A stretch of DNA of 64,000 bases from Thiodiazotropha sp040506975. Its GTDB lineage: Bacteria > Pseudomonadota > Gammaproteobacteria > Chromatiales > Chromatiaceae. Below the pieces are notes generated by a model that saw only the letters and a list, made by a program, of their open reading frames with translations, did not search any database and was not told the origin of the DNA. A program made the translations under genes and the position numbers. Positions 33,919 through 43,740 of this stretch are shown in pieces; the stretch's first letter is position 1, and each line of letters opens with the position of its first letter. The stretch is from NCBI GenBank assembly GCA_965211775.1, contig OZ242974.1, positions 2,852,001-2,916,000 of the forward strand. The letters run 5' to 3'.

Positions 33919-34941
33919 ATGAGTAAACCAGTAACAATCGCATTGGATGCCATGGGAGGGGATATTGGCGCAGATGTCGTGATACCTGCTGCCAGGGAGT
34001 ATCTCCGACGAGATCATGAGACCGCGCTTATTCTGGTTGGTGACGATAAAATCCTGACGAACAAGTTGGGACCTCATCCGTTTGGCGAGCGACTGCAAAT
34101 CAAACATGCCTCCCAAACTGTTGCGATGGATGAACTGCCATCCAAAGCCTTGCGAAACAAGAAAGACTCGTCAATGCGTGTGGCGATCGATCTGGTCAAG
34201 AGCGGGAAAGCGAACGCCTGTGTCAGCGCCGGTAACACAGGGGCGCTGATGGCCACATCCCGCTTTGTGTTAAAGATGCTGCCTAATATTGACAGACCTG
34301 CGATTATCACCGCCTTGCCATCCATCACCGGCCAGACCTTTATGCTGGATCTCGGCGCGAATGTCGATTGCAGTGCTGAGCACCTGGTTCAGTTTGCTGT
34401 CATGGGCAGTGAAACTGTGGCGGCAGTGACTGATATCGCCAATCCGAAAATCGGTCTGCTGAATATCGGACAGGAAGAAATCAAAGGTAACGAACAGGTT
34501 AAAGAGGCACACGAGCTCTTACTGCAGAGTTCTCTGAACTACGTGGGATATGTCGAAGGTGACGATATCTACCAGGGTGGTACAGATGTGATTGTTTCCG
34601 ACGGTTTTGTCGGCAACATTGCGCTGAAGAGCAGCGAGGGCGTGGCGAAGATGATTCGTCATTTTATGACTCTTGAATTCAAGAAGAACCCGCTGACTAA
34701 ACTGGCAGGATTGATTGCAATGCCTGTGCTGAGAGCATTTCGTACGCGTATAGACCACAGACGTTATAACGGCGCCAGCCTGTTGGGACTGCGTGGAATA
34801 GTGATCAAGAGCCATGGCAGTGCAGACAAACTGGCCTTCATGAACGCAATCAGCATTGCGCGCAAAGAAGTTTCATGTGATGTCCCGCATCGCATATCCG
34901 AGCAGGTTAAAACTCATCTGGAAAAAAGGGAGATCGCGTGA
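33919..34941 (+). CDS. plsX: Phosphate acyltransferase PlsX
   Basis: 340 residues. Makes acyl-phosphate from acyl-ACP for phospholipid synthesis; peripheral to the inner membrane. Motifs ALDAMGGDIGADVVIPAA at the N terminus, SAGNTGALMA and VDGFVGN-like SDGFVGNIALKSSEG. Its stop overlaps the GTG start of fabH by four bases. 209 bp after rpmF, where I see no gene. Confidence 0.96.
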   Translation: MSKPVTIALDAMGGDIGADVVIPAAREYLRRDHETALILVGDDKILTNKLGPHPFGERLQIKHASQTVAMDELPSKALRNKKDSSMRVAIDLVKSGKANACVSAGNTGALMATSRFVLKMLPNIDRPAIITALPSITGQTFMLDLGANVDCSAEHLVQFAVMGSETVAAVTDIANPKIGLLNIGQEEIKGNEQVKEAHELLLQSSLNYVGYVEGDDIYQGGTDVIVSDGFVGNIALKSSEGVAKMIRHFMTLEFKKNPLTKLAGLIAMPVLRAFRTRIDHRRYNGASLLGLRGIVIKSHGSADKLAFMNAISIARKEVSCDVPHRISEQVKTHLEKREIA

Positions 34942-35906
34942 TCTATTCGCGTATCACAGGCACTGGTGGATATCTGCCCGAAAAGGTGCTCACCAACCAG
35001 GATCTTGAGAAGATCGTAGATACCACCGATCAGTGGATCTTCGATCGCACGGGTATCCGTAAGCGGCATATTGCAGCCGATGACGAGTTTACATGCGATC
35101 TGGCGGAAAAGGCCGCGCTTAAGGCGATTGAGATGGCAGGTATCGATGCCAGCGATATTGACCTGATTGTCGTTGCCACAACAACCGCTGATCAGGTTTT
35201 TCCCAGCACTGCCTGTCTTCTGCAAGCACGCCTCGGGATCAGGGGGCCTGCCGCATTTGATGTTCAGGCTGTCTGCACCGGTTTTGTTTATGCGCTTGGA
35301 GTCGCTGATAACTTTATCCGGTCCGGGGCGGCGAAAAGAGCACTTGTGGTAGGCGCCGAAACCTTTTCACGCATTGTTGACTGGAGTGATCGAAATACCT
35401 GTGTGTTGTTTGGCGACGGTGCCGGCGCGGTTGTCATCGAAGCGAGTGATGAACCGGGTATTATCTCCACTCACCTGCATGCGGACGGTGCCTATGAGAG
35501 CCTGCTCCGGGTACCAACCGGTATCTCACGCGGTTATAAAGAGATATTACAGGGTTCGGCATATGTCGAGATGAAGGGAAATGAAGTCTTCAAGGTTGCA
35601 GTAACCACCTTGGGTAGAATCGTAGATGAGACCTTGGCCGCCAATAACATGGAAAAATCAGATGTGGATTGGCTGATTCCCCATCAGGCCAACATAAGGA
35701 TCATCAATGCAACCGCGAAAAAGCTGCAGACACCGATGGATCATGTGGTTGTCACAGTGGATGAACATGGCAACACTTCTGCGGCGTCGGTACCTCTCGC
35801 TCTGGATGTGGCGGTCAGGGATGGTCGTATTAAGCGTGGTGAGACTATCCTCATGGAGGCTTTTGGCGGCGGTTTTACCTGGGGTTCGGTTTTAGCGAAA
35901 TTTTAG
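34938..35906 (+). CDS. fabH: 3-oxoacyl-ACP synthase III
   Basis: 322 residues, GTG start overlapping plsX. Condenses acetyl-CoA with malonyl-ACP to begin fatty-acid synthesis. Catalytic Cys in DVQAVCTGFVYAL, His in IPHQANIRI and Asn in HGNTSAASVP. Ends GFTWGSVLAKF as in the family. Second step enzyme in the plsX-fabHDG-acpP-fabF cluster. Confidence 0.97.
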   Translation: MIYSRITGTGGYLPEKVLTNQDLEKIVDTTDQWIFDRTGIRKRHIAADDEFTCDLAEKAALKAIEMAGIDASDIDLIVVATTTADQVFPSTACLLQARLGIRGPAAFDVQAVCTGFVYALGVADNFIRSGAAKRALVVGAETFSRIVDWSDRNTCVLFGDGAGAVVIEASDEPGIISTHLHADGAYESLLRVPTGISRGYKEILQGSAYVEMKGNEVFKVAVTTLGRIVDETLAANNMEKSDVDWLIPHQANIRIINATAKKLQTPMDHVVVTVDEHGNTSAASVPLALDVAVRDGRIKRGETILMEAFGGGFTWGSVLAKF

Positions 35907-35925
35907 TGATTTGACAGTGTAAGCT

Positions 35926-36867
35926 ATGAGTAATTCATCATTCGGTATCGTTTTTCCAGGACAGGGGTCTCAGTCCGTCGGGATGTTGAGTGAATTGGCA
36001 GCAGCCCATCCAATCGTCGGTCAGACATTCGCAGAGGCTACGGACGCCTTGGGCTATGATCTGTGGGAGCTGGTTCAAAATGGACCGAATGACGCACTCA
36101 ACCAGACTACCAAGACACAACCCGCGATGCTTGCTGCCGGGGTGTCTGTGTGGCGGGTCTGGCTGGAACAAGGCGGTGCCAAGCCCCAAATCATGGCGGG
36201 ACACAGTCTGGGGGAATACACGGCATTGGTTTGTGCGGATGCGATCGAGTTTCCCGATGCAGTCAGGCTGGTGGCCGAGCGAGGCCGATTTATGCAGGAG
36301 GCCGTGCCTGAGGGAAGCGGCGGCATGGCGGCAATCCTTGGACTCGATGACGATCAGGTGAAAACGGTCTGTGCCGAAGCCGCATCCGGTGATGTGATAG
36401 AAGCGGTAAACTTCAATTCACCCGGCCAGGTCGTCATTGCCGGTCATAAAGAGGCAGTGGACCGGGCATGCATATTGGCTAAGGAGGCAGGTGCTAAGCG
36501 TGCATTGCCACTCCCGGTGAGTGTGCCATCGCATTGTGCATTGATGAAACCGGCTGCAGAGCGATTGGCTCAATTGCTCGATGGGGTCGGCATTTCACAA
36601 CCCACAGTCCCGGTGATACACAACGCAAGTGTCGCCGTGGCAAAGGATGCCGAGTCGATACGCAAGCAGCTTGCCGCTCAGTTATACAGTCCTGTGCGAT
36701 GGGTGGAAACGGTACAGATGATGGCGACCTCGGGTATTTCAAGCCTGTTTGAAGCAGGGCCCGGAAAGGTCTTGGCGGGATTGACTAAAAGAATCGATCG
36801 TGGTCTTGTCGGATTGCCTGTGTTTGATGCAAAAAGCTTGATGCAAGCGCTGGAGACATTGAAATGA
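35926..36867 (+). CDS. fabD: Malonyl-CoA:ACP transacylase
   Basis: 313 residues. Loads malonate onto ACP. Nucleophile Ser in GHSLGEYTALV, FPGQGSQSVGM at the N terminus, and the conserved His in VPSHCALMKPA. Its stop overlaps the fabG start (ATGA). Confidence 0.97.
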   Translation: MSNSSFGIVFPGQGSQSVGMLSELAAAHPIVGQTFAEATDALGYDLWELVQNGPNDALNQTTKTQPAMLAAGVSVWRVWLEQGGAKPQIMAGHSLGEYTALVCADAIEFPDAVRLVAERGRFMQEAVPEGSGGMAAILGLDDDQVKTVCAEAASGDVIEAVNFNSPGQVVIAGHKEAVDRACILAKEAGAKRALPLPVSVPSHCALMKPAAERLAQLLDGVGISQPTVPVIHNASVAVAKDAESIRKQLAAQLYSPVRWVETVQMMATSGISSLFEAGPGKVLAGLTKRIDRGLVGLPVFDAKSLMQALETLK

Positions 36868-37607
36868 GTCTGGAGAATGAGATAGCAGTGGTTAGCGGTG
36901 CCAGTCGCGGTATCGGCGCAGCCATTGCAGACACCCTGGCGGATGCGGGTGCAACGGTGATCGGCACAGCGACCTCCGAGGCTGGTGCGCAAGGGATTAC
37001 AGAACGTTTTAAGTCTGCGGGGCATGTCGGGTGTGGCATGGTGTTGAATGTCGCTGATGTTGAATCTATCGATGCGCTCATTGAGGCGGTCGGTAAGGAG
37101 TTCGGTAATCCTACTGTATTGGTGAACAATGCCGGTATTACACGCGATAATCTCCTCATGCGCATGAAGGATGAGGAGTGGGAAAGCATCATCAACACCA
37201 ACCTGACCTCTGTTTTTCGCCTTAGCAAGGCGGTATTACGCGGCATGATGAAGGCGCGAAAGGGACGTATTATCAACATCTCATCCGTAGTCGGGGCAAT
37301 GGGGAATGCCGGTCAGACCAACTACGCTGCCGCCAAGGCGGGAATCCACGGTTTTACACGCTCTTTGGCCAGGGAGGTGGGTTCGAGAGGTATTACCGTC
37401 AATTCTGTGGCGCCGGGCTTTATCGAGACAGATATGACGAACGATCTGCCTGAGGAACAACGCAAGAATCTTGAAGTGAACATTCCTTTGCAAAGGCTGG
37501 GATCACCGGAGGATATCGCCAATGCAGTTTTGTTCCTGGCGGGGCAATCCGGACGTTATATTACCGGTGAAACACTCCATGTTAACGGCGGAATGTACAT
37601 GAGTTGA
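36864..37607 (+). CDS. fabG: 3-oxoacyl-ACP reductase
   Basis: 247 residues, short-chain dehydrogenase. NADPH-binding VSGASRGIGAAIA, catalytic Ser in NISSVVGAMGN and the YAAAKAG Tyr/Lys pair. Reduces the keto group in each elongation round. Translationally coupled to fabD. Confidence 0.97.
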   Translation: MSLENEIAVVSGASRGIGAAIADTLADAGATVIGTATSEAGAQGITERFKSAGHVGCGMVLNVADVESIDALIEAVGKEFGNPTVLVNNAGITRDNLLMRMKDEEWESIINTNLTSVFRLSKAVLRGMMKARKGRIINISSVVGAMGNAGQTNYAAAKAGIHGFTRSLAREVGSRGITVNSVAPGFIETDMTNDLPEEQRKNLEVNIPLQRLGSPEDIANAVLFLAGQSGRYITGETLHVNGGMYMS

Positions 37608-37804
37608 TATGTGAAAACTCGAGATCAATTCTCATATTTAACATAACTAAATTATCATAACATATTGTTAAATAAATTCATTTATGGTGAATTTGAGATG
37701 CGAAAGTTATCTGAGGATTGCGCTTTTCTCAAGTGTTTTTTGTTACTACAATACCGCATCGGTCCTTTTCGAGACCGGCGGATAATCCAGAGGAAATTAA
37801 TAAC

Positions 37805-38038
37805 ATGAGCGATGTCGTAGAACGAGTTCGTAAAATTGTCGTAGAACAACTAGGCGTGAAGGAAGAGGAGGTGACGTTAGAAGCCTCTTTTGTCGATGAT
37901 CTTGGCGCTGACTCTCTCGACACAGTGGAATTGGTAATGGCTCTTGAAGAGGAATTTGAAACCGAGATTCCTGATGAAGAGGCTGAAAAGATCACAACTG
38001 TGCAACTTGCTGTCGATTACATCAACGCACACAGTTAA
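37805..38038 (+). CDS. acpP: Acyl carrier protein
   Basis: 77 residues from the ATG at 37805. The phosphopantetheine attachment Ser is in DDLGADSLDTVELVM. Highly acidic, as usual. A 197-bp AT-rich gap separates it from fabG, so it probably has its own strong promoter, which is the norm for acpP. Confidence 0.98.
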   Translation: MSDVVERVRKIVVEQLGVKEEEVTLEASFVDDLGADSLDTVELVMALEEEFETEIPDEEAEKITTVQLAVDYINAHS

Positions 38039-38146
38039 TCTTTGCGCAAAGATTTTCTATTTTTTTAGGCCGTCAAGCTCTAACAATAGAAAGGGGCGCG
38101 GCCTTTTGCTTTTCAGCAATGCCACTGAACTTTGGGGGTAGTCTAC

Positions 38147-39388
38147 ATGACTGCAAGAAGGGTCGTCGTTACGGGGTTAGGTATGGTAGCGCCTGTAGGA
38201 CTGGATATTCCTACATCGTGGGAGAATATTCAGGCCGGCAAGAGTGGTATCCAACCCATTACCCATTTTGATGTTGGGTCATTTTCTACCCAGTTCGGTG
38301 GTCCCATCTACGGTTTCGAAATCACCGATTACATAGCGAAGAAAGAAGCCAAGAAAATGGATAAGTTCATCCATTATGGCATCGCTGCCGGTATACAGGC
38401 GATTAAAGATGCAGGGCTTGAGGTGACAGAGGAGAATGCGGAACGTATCGGTGTTCTGATTGGTTCAGGTATCGGCGGCATTACCGGTATCGAAAACAGT
38501 TACCAGGCCTACCTGGATGGCGGTCCTCGTAAAATCTCGCCGTTTTTCGTGCCCGCGAGCATCATTAATATGGTCTCCGGTAACCTCTCCATCATGTATG
38601 GATTGAAGGGTCCCAACTACTCGATCGTTTCCGCATGCAGCAGTGGCGCCCACAGTATCGCCGAGGCTGCCATGATGATCCGGCATGGCCGTACGGACGT
38701 GATGATCGCCGGTGGCGCCGAAATGGCCACATCACCGGTCGGCTTGGGTGGTTTCGCAGCGGCACGGGCGCTTTCCCGTCGCAACGACGATCCACAGGGA
38801 GCCAGTCGCCCTTGGGATAAAGACCGGGATGGTTTCGTACTCAGCGATGGCGCCGGTGTGGTTGTGCTGGAGGAGTATGAACAGGCCAAGGCGCGTGGCG
38901 CGAAGATCTATGCCGAATTGGCCGGTATCGGCATGAACTCCGATGCCTACCACATGACAGCACCCTCAGTAGACGGATCAGGTGCTGCCAAATGCATGGA
39001 GCTGGCACTTCAGGACGGTGGAATCAACGTGGATGAGGTTGATTATATCAACGCACATGGAACCTCCACCCCGGCTGGCGATGTGGCGGAGACAATGGCA
39101 GTCAAACGTGCCTTCGGTGATCATGCATACAAGCTTTGTGTCAGCTCCACGAAATCGATGACCGGTCATATGTTGGGTGCGGCAGGTGGTGCAGAGGCCG
39201 TTTATACGATTCTGGCACTCTACAATCAGGTTGTACCACCCACCATCAATTTGGAAAACCAGGATCCCGAATGCGATCTGGATTATGTCCCCAATAGCGC
39301 GAGAGCGATGAAGCTGGACGTAGTGATTTCCAACTCATTTGGATTTGGCGGCACTAACGGTACCCTGGCATTCCGCCGTGTAAACTGA
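38147..39388 (+). CDS. fabF: 3-oxoacyl-ACP synthase II
   Basis: 413 residues from the ATG at 38147, after a GGGGG ribosome site. Elongates acyl-ACP. Catalytic triad Cys in SACSSGAHS, His in NAHGTSTPAGD and His in GHMLGAAGG. Follows acpP. Confidence 0.97.
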   Translation: MTARRVVVTGLGMVAPVGLDIPTSWENIQAGKSGIQPITHFDVGSFSTQFGGPIYGFEITDYIAKKEAKKMDKFIHYGIAAGIQAIKDAGLEVTEENAERIGVLIGSGIGGITGIENSYQAYLDGGPRKISPFFVPASIINMVSGNLSIMYGLKGPNYSIVSACSSGAHSIAEAAMMIRHGRTDVMIAGGAEMATSPVGLGGFAAARALSRRNDDPQGASRPWDKDRDGFVLSDGAGVVVLEEYEQAKARGAKIYAELAGIGMNSDAYHMTAPSVDGSGAAKCMELALQDGGINVDEVDYINAHGTSTPAGDVAETMAVKRAFGDHAYKLCVSSTKSMTGHMLGAAGGAEAVYTILALYNQVVPPTINLENQDPECDLDYVPNSARAMKLDVVISNSFGFGGTNGTLAFRRVN

Positions 39389-39401
39389 GGGCGAAGGCTA
39401 A

Positions 39402-40217
39402 TTGCTAATTAACGGCAAACCAGGCGATCTGATACCGTTCTCTGATCGTGGTCTGCAATACGGCGATGGTTTGTTCGAGACTTTGGCTGTCAGACAGGGG
39501 CGCCCCTGTTTATGGCGGCGACACATGGCCCGACTTTCCCGTGGGGAAAAGGCACTCGGCTTCCCTCCCAGCGATAAGCAGCTGCTTGAAAAAGAGGTTC
39601 TCGCGCTCTGTGCCGAGCATGATCTGGCGGTTTTGAAGATCATGCTTACCCGGGGCAGTGGGGGCAGGGGATATACCCCTCCCAGTCCCGGTTCACCGCG
39701 ACGTCTTATCAGTCTCCATCCCTGGCCCGACTATCCTCAGACCTGGTATAAAGAAGGTATTCATCTTGGGATTTGCCGCACCAGGATTGGCCGAAACAGA
39801 CAGCTGGCGGGTTACAAACACTTAAACCGTCTTGAACAAGTACTGGCGCGTAGGGAATGTCAGGATGACGCCCTATCCGAGTGCCTGATGATGGATGAAA
39901 GGGAGAAGGTGATCTGCGGCACACAGTCCAACCTGTTCATGCTGCAGGGCAATACGATCTATACACCTGATCTTACCCATTCAGGCATTGCGGGTGTGGT
40001 CAGAGAATTGGTGATTGAAATTGCAGGGCATCTCTCGATCCCATTGCGCATCACCGATTTGGATAGGGATAGGCTGATGGGCGCCGATGCCATGTTTGTC
40101 ACCAATTCCGTGATGGGATTCTGTCCGGTCGCGGCGCTGAACAAGCGGCAATTTGACCGGGAGAATATTCCCCGTGAGTTGCGTCAAAGGGTGGAGGAAG
40201 CCTGTAGCGCGGCTTAG
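39402..40217 (+). CDS. pabC: Aminodeoxychorismate lyase
   Basis: 271 residues with a TTG start at 39402, chosen because LINGKPGDLIPFSDRGLQYGDGLFET (two joined motifs) is the family N terminus. A PLP enzyme that forms 4-aminobenzoate and pyruvate for folate synthesis. Schiff-base Lys in GYKHLNRLEQV. Its place between fabF and mltG is typical of gammaproteobacteria. Confidence 0.92.
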   Translation: MLINGKPGDLIPFSDRGLQYGDGLFETLAVRQGRPCLWRRHMARLSRGEKALGFPPSDKQLLEKEVLALCAEHDLAVLKIMLTRGSGGRGYTPPSPGSPRRLISLHPWPDYPQTWYKEGIHLGICRTRIGRNRQLAGYKHLNRLEQVLARRECQDDALSECLMMDEREKVICGTQSNLFMLQGNTIYTPDLTHSGIAGVVRELVIEIAGHLSIPLRITDLDRDRLMGADAMFVTNSVMGFCPVAALNKRQFDRENIPRELRQRVEEACSAA

Positions 40218-40342
40218 TATTTACTCTTTTGGTTATCCAAAAGTCGTGGTAATCAACTTCACCCTGCGGATTTTTCCGGTAGAATGACGTTATGCTCAAC
40301 GCCAACGATTATTTCCAATTAGTAGAGTCCGACCGGTGAGAT

Positions 40343-41344
40343 ATGCGGCTTAATCGTCTGCTCGGTATTCTGATCTTTATCGTCAGCATCCTCCTGGCTT
40401 GGGGTTGGATGGAATATGACGGTTTTCTCAACAAATCCCTGAATTTACCCGAGGAGGGCGTGAACTATATTCTGCATCCGGGTATGACGGTCAGAAGTTT
40501 GGCGGAGGATCTGCAGCAACGAGGTATGCTCGAGAAGCCCATGCTGTTGAGATTCACTGCCCGTTGGCAGGGTCAAGCCAGTGAACTGAAGGCCGGCGAA
40601 TACTATCTGCCTGCTGGAACCACGCCACCGAAGCTGCTTGAAATCCTCAGCTCCTCACAGGTTGTTCAATATGCCCTCACGATCATCGAGGGGTGGACAT
40701 TCGAACAGTTGATGGCTGCGATCAGACGTGATCCGGTATTGGAACATAGCCTGAAGGAGGTAACGAACGATCAGGTGATGCAACATCTTGGTCTGGACAA
40801 TCTGCATCCGGAGGGGCGATTCTACCCTGACACCTATCACTTTCCCCGCGGTACCACCGATGCGGCCTTTCTAAAGCGGGCCTATAAACGAATGGAATCT
40901 GTACTGGAACAGGCCTGGCAACAGCGGAAAAAGCAGCTGCCGCTGAAAAACCCATATGAGGCGCTTATACTGGCCTCGATAATCGAGCGGGAGACCGGCA
41001 TACCAGAGGAGCGTGGCAAGATAGCCGGTGTATTCATAAGGCGCCTGCAACGCGGCATGTTGTTGCAGACCGATCCCACGGTTATCTACGGTATGGGGGA
41101 GAGCCATAACGGCAATATCCGCAAGCGGGACCTCACTCGCGACACTCCTTACAACACCTATCTGCACAAAGGATTGACACCGACACCAATTGCCATGCCG
41201 AGCGGCGCAGCAATACGTGCGGCTTTGAATCCGCAAGAGGGCAATTCGCTCTATTTCGTCGCAACCGGTGATGGCGGACACTATTTCTCTTCAACCCTTG
41301 AGGAGCACAACAAAGCGGTACGGAAGTATCAGTTGAAGAGATGA
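40343..41344 (+). CDS. mltG: Endolytic murein transglycosylase MltG
   Basis: 333 residues. One N-terminal helix (LLGILIFIVSILLAWGW), a LysM-like segment, and the YceG catalytic domain with Glu in ILASIIERETG and the conserved QTDPTVIYG. Cuts nascent glycan strands at the inner membrane, setting their length. Its stop overlaps the tmk start. Confidence 0.96.
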   Translation: MRLNRLLGILIFIVSILLAWGWMEYDGFLNKSLNLPEEGVNYILHPGMTVRSLAEDLQQRGMLEKPMLLRFTARWQGQASELKAGEYYLPAGTTPPKLLEILSSSQVVQYALTIIEGWTFEQLMAAIRRDPVLEHSLKEVTNDQVMQHLGLDNLHPEGRFYPDTYHFPRGTTDAAFLKRAYKRMESVLEQAWQQRKKQLPLKNPYEALILASIIERETGIPEERGKIAGVFIRRLQRGMLLQTDPTVIYGMGESHNGNIRKRDLTRDTPYNTYLHKGLTPTPIAMPSGAAIRAALNPQEGNSLYFVATGDGGHYFSSTLEEHNKAVRKYQLKR

Positions 41345-41994
41345 CTGCAATGAATAAGACGGCAAAAGGACGATTCATCACCGTTGAAGGCGGTGAAGGG
41401 GCTGGAAAAAGCAGTAATCTGGCATTCATCCAATCCTTGATTGAAACCGCAGGCAAACAGGTGCTTTTTACCCGGGAACCGGGTGGAACACCGCTCGGAG
41501 AAGCCATTCGTGAATTGCTGTTGGGACACAAACACACCGGTATGGCGGACGATACGGAATTGCTGTTGATGTTCGCCGCACGTGCGGAGCATCTGCAACA
41601 AAAAATCCTACCGGCCCTTGAGCGGGGAATCTGGGTGTTGTGCGATCGTTTCACTGATGCAAGCTTTGCCTATCAAGGGGCGGGAAGAGGGCTTTCGCTG
41701 GAGAAGATTGCCAAATTACAGCAGTTCGTTCAGGGTACGTTGCGTCCCGATCTGACATTGCTGCTCGATGTGCCGGTGGATACCGGTTTGCAGCGTGCCG
41801 GGAAACGTTCAGAGCCTGACCGATTTGAAAGCGAGAACCGCACCTTCTTTGAGAAAGTGAGAGCGGGATATCTGCAGATCGCCGCCCTGGAGCCTGATCG
41901 TGTCCAGGTGATCGATGCATCTCCAGCCTTGGAAATGGTGCAGGATCAAATCAAAACGGTCGTTCAACACTATCTGGAGAGCCAGGGTGAGTGA
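41341..41994 (+). CDS. tmk: Thymidylate kinase
   Basis: 217 residues. Phosphorylates dTMP to dTDP. P-loop EGGEGAGKSSN, DRF motif CDRFTDASFAYQG and lid region FESENRTFFEKVR. Starts at the ATG overlapping the mltG stop; a second ATG four codons on is also possible. Confidence 0.97.
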   Translation: MTAMNKTAKGRFITVEGGEGAGKSSNLAFIQSLIETAGKQVLFTREPGGTPLGEAIRELLLGHKHTGMADDTELLLMFAARAEHLQQKILPALERGIWVLCDRFTDASFAYQGAGRGLSLEKIAKLQQFVQGTLRPDLTLLLDVPVDTGLQRAGKRSEPDRFESENRTFFEKVRAGYLQIAALEPDRVQVIDASPALEMVQDQIKTVVQHYLESQGE

Positions 41995-42991
41995 GTTGCG
42001 TTATCATCGCCTGCCATGGCACGACGAGCAGTGGCATTATCTACAACAGGCCATTGAACAGCACCGACTGCCCCATGCCTTATTACTTTCGGGACCTCCC
42101 GGATTGGGAAAAGAGCAGTTCGTGCTCAGTTTTGCCCAATCCGTGTTGTGTGTGGATAGAGACCGTGACGGTATCGCCTGCGGCGCCTGCCGACAGTGTC
42201 AGTTGCTGTACAGCGGTAACCATCCCGATTTTCAATGGTTGAAACCGGATGAAGAAAGTAAAAGCGGTGAGATAACGATAGAAGCCATTCGGAGTCTTAC
42301 CGCCAATGCTGCATTGACCAGCTATGCCGGCGGTAACAAGGTCATCGCCATACAACCGGCCCATCGAATGAACAAAGCCGCGGCCAACAGTCTCCTCAAG
42401 ACCCTGGAAGAGCCTACGCCGGGCAGCGTGATATTGCTGCTGACCGATCAACCGGGCAGATTACTTGCCACCATCCGCAGCCGCTGTCAGAAAGTACATT
42501 TCAAACCTCCGCACATGACACAGGCCATCGAGTGGCTCTCTGACAAGGTGACCCAGGAAGATCCGCGACTGTTGTTAACACTGGCCAACGGTGCGCCACT
42601 CAAGGCGCTTCAGCTTGACAACGGCGAACTCCTGAATGCGCGCAAAGAAATGGCAAAGGGATTTCTACAACTTCTGGGTGGGAAACGTGATCCGGTCAGC
42701 CTGGCGCGTGGGTGGGGAACCTTTGACAGAGTCTTGTTGTTGGAGTGGCTGACGGGCTGGGTGATCGATCTGATTCGTCTGCAGGAAGGGGGAGATGAGG
42801 GGGGGATCTTTAATCGGGATCTCACTCAAGCTTTGCAGAAAACGGCCGACAAGATAAACTCGAGGACTCTGCATGGCTATCTGCTCCAGGTTTATGCGGC
42901 CAGGAGTACCGTAGAGAGCAATTTAAACCCGCAATTGACCTTGGAAAAGCTGCTGATTTCCTGGTGTGATTGCAGAACCCAGGCGTGTTAG
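41987..42991 (+). CDS. holB: DNA polymerase III delta' subunit
   Basis: 334 residues from GTG 41987, which overlaps the tmk stop by eight bases; the upstream extension lacks family sequence. Clamp-loader subunit: P-loop GPPGLGKEQFVL, zinc-binding Cys set CVDRDRDGIACGACRQC and the SRC-like IRSRCQKV. In the tmk-holB-pilZ order. Confidence 0.94.
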   Translation: MSELRYHRLPWHDEQWHYLQQAIEQHRLPHALLLSGPPGLGKEQFVLSFAQSVLCVDRDRDGIACGACRQCQLLYSGNHPDFQWLKPDEESKSGEITIEAIRSLTANAALTSYAGGNKVIAIQPAHRMNKAAANSLLKTLEEPTPGSVILLLTDQPGRLLATIRSRCQKVHFKPPHMTQAIEWLSDKVTQEDPRLLLTLANGAPLKALQLDNGELLNARKEMAKGFLQLLGGKRDPVSLARGWGTFDRVLLLEWLTGWVIDLIRLQEGGDEGGIFNRDLTQALQKTADKINSRTLHGYLLQVYAARSTVESNLNPQLTLEKLLISWCDCRTQAC

Positions 42992-43009
42992 ACAGAAACT
43001 GAGAATCGT

Positions 43010-43357
43010 ATGGCTGGTGGACCCAAACAAGGAATACTCTCGCTGACTATCAAGGATAAAAATGCCTTGTATGCGGCCTACATGCAATTTGTTGAATTTG
43101 GTGGGCTTTTTATTCCCACGACCAAGCAGTACCGATTGGGTGACGAGGTTTTCATGCTGCTGACGCTGATGGACGAGACGGAGCGTCTGCCGGTGGCCGG
43201 TAAGATCATCTGGATCACACCCGTCGGCGCGGAGGGTAACAGAGCAGCCGGCATCGGTGTCCAGTTCAGTGATCAGGATGGCGGTGCAGCACGCAACAAG
43301 ATCGAGACCTATCTTGCCGGCGCCCTGAAATCAGACCGTCCTACACACACGCTATAG
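43010..43357 (+). CDS. PilZ-domain protein
   Basis: 115 residues of the type IV pilus PilZ group: GILSLTIKDKNALYAAYMQF, LGDEVFMLLTL, and AAGIGVQF. This subgroup lacks the RxxxR c-di-GMP-binding pair and in relatives works with PilB/FimX in pilus assembly. Downstream of holB as in many gammaproteobacteria. Confidence 0.9.
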   Translation: MAGGPKQGILSLTIKDKNALYAAYMQFVEFGGLFIPTTKQYRLGDEVFMLLTLMDETERLPVAGKIIWITPVGAEGNRAAGIGVQFSDQDGGAARNKIETYLAGALKSDRPTHTL

Positions 43358-43369
43358 TCATAAGCCGAC

Positions 43370-43546
43370 TAGGGCCTGTTAACACTAATCCAATCGGCCC
43401 TGCTGGGACTATTTTTTCGTCCAGCAAGGCAGAATGAGCGAGGTGTAGTTACGCTACATGAGCGAATGATAACGCCGCTGGGCGGAAAAATAGCCCCAGC
43501 CCTTCAGGCACAACAGGGCCAATTGGATTAGTGTTAACAGGCCCTA
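43370..43546. mobile_element. Complete 177-bp palindromic miniature element (MITE-like)
   Basis: 33-bp terminal inverted repeats that differ at one base; the left starts TAGGGCCTGTTAACACTAAT. The outermost TA at each end could be a TA target duplication. The interior codes for nothing and holds AAATAGCCCCAGCCCTT. Related copies lie at 19703-19867 (decayed) and 7886-7905 (end only). Mobilised in trans, if at all. Confidence 0.8.
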
Positions 43547-43740
43547 ACATGCGGGTTCACTATCTGACCAATGGTTAGTTGTTTTTCCTTTTGCGACACA
43601 ACCGAAATGAAGATCTTTATCAGCCCCCTGGCGGTGGAGCTGCTGATTGGTATCGTTCACAGAACGAAATTATCGAGTCTGGAGTTGAAAATGCAGCTAC
43701 AATCCCCAGTCAAAATCAGAAACGGCCCTGATAAAGCGCC

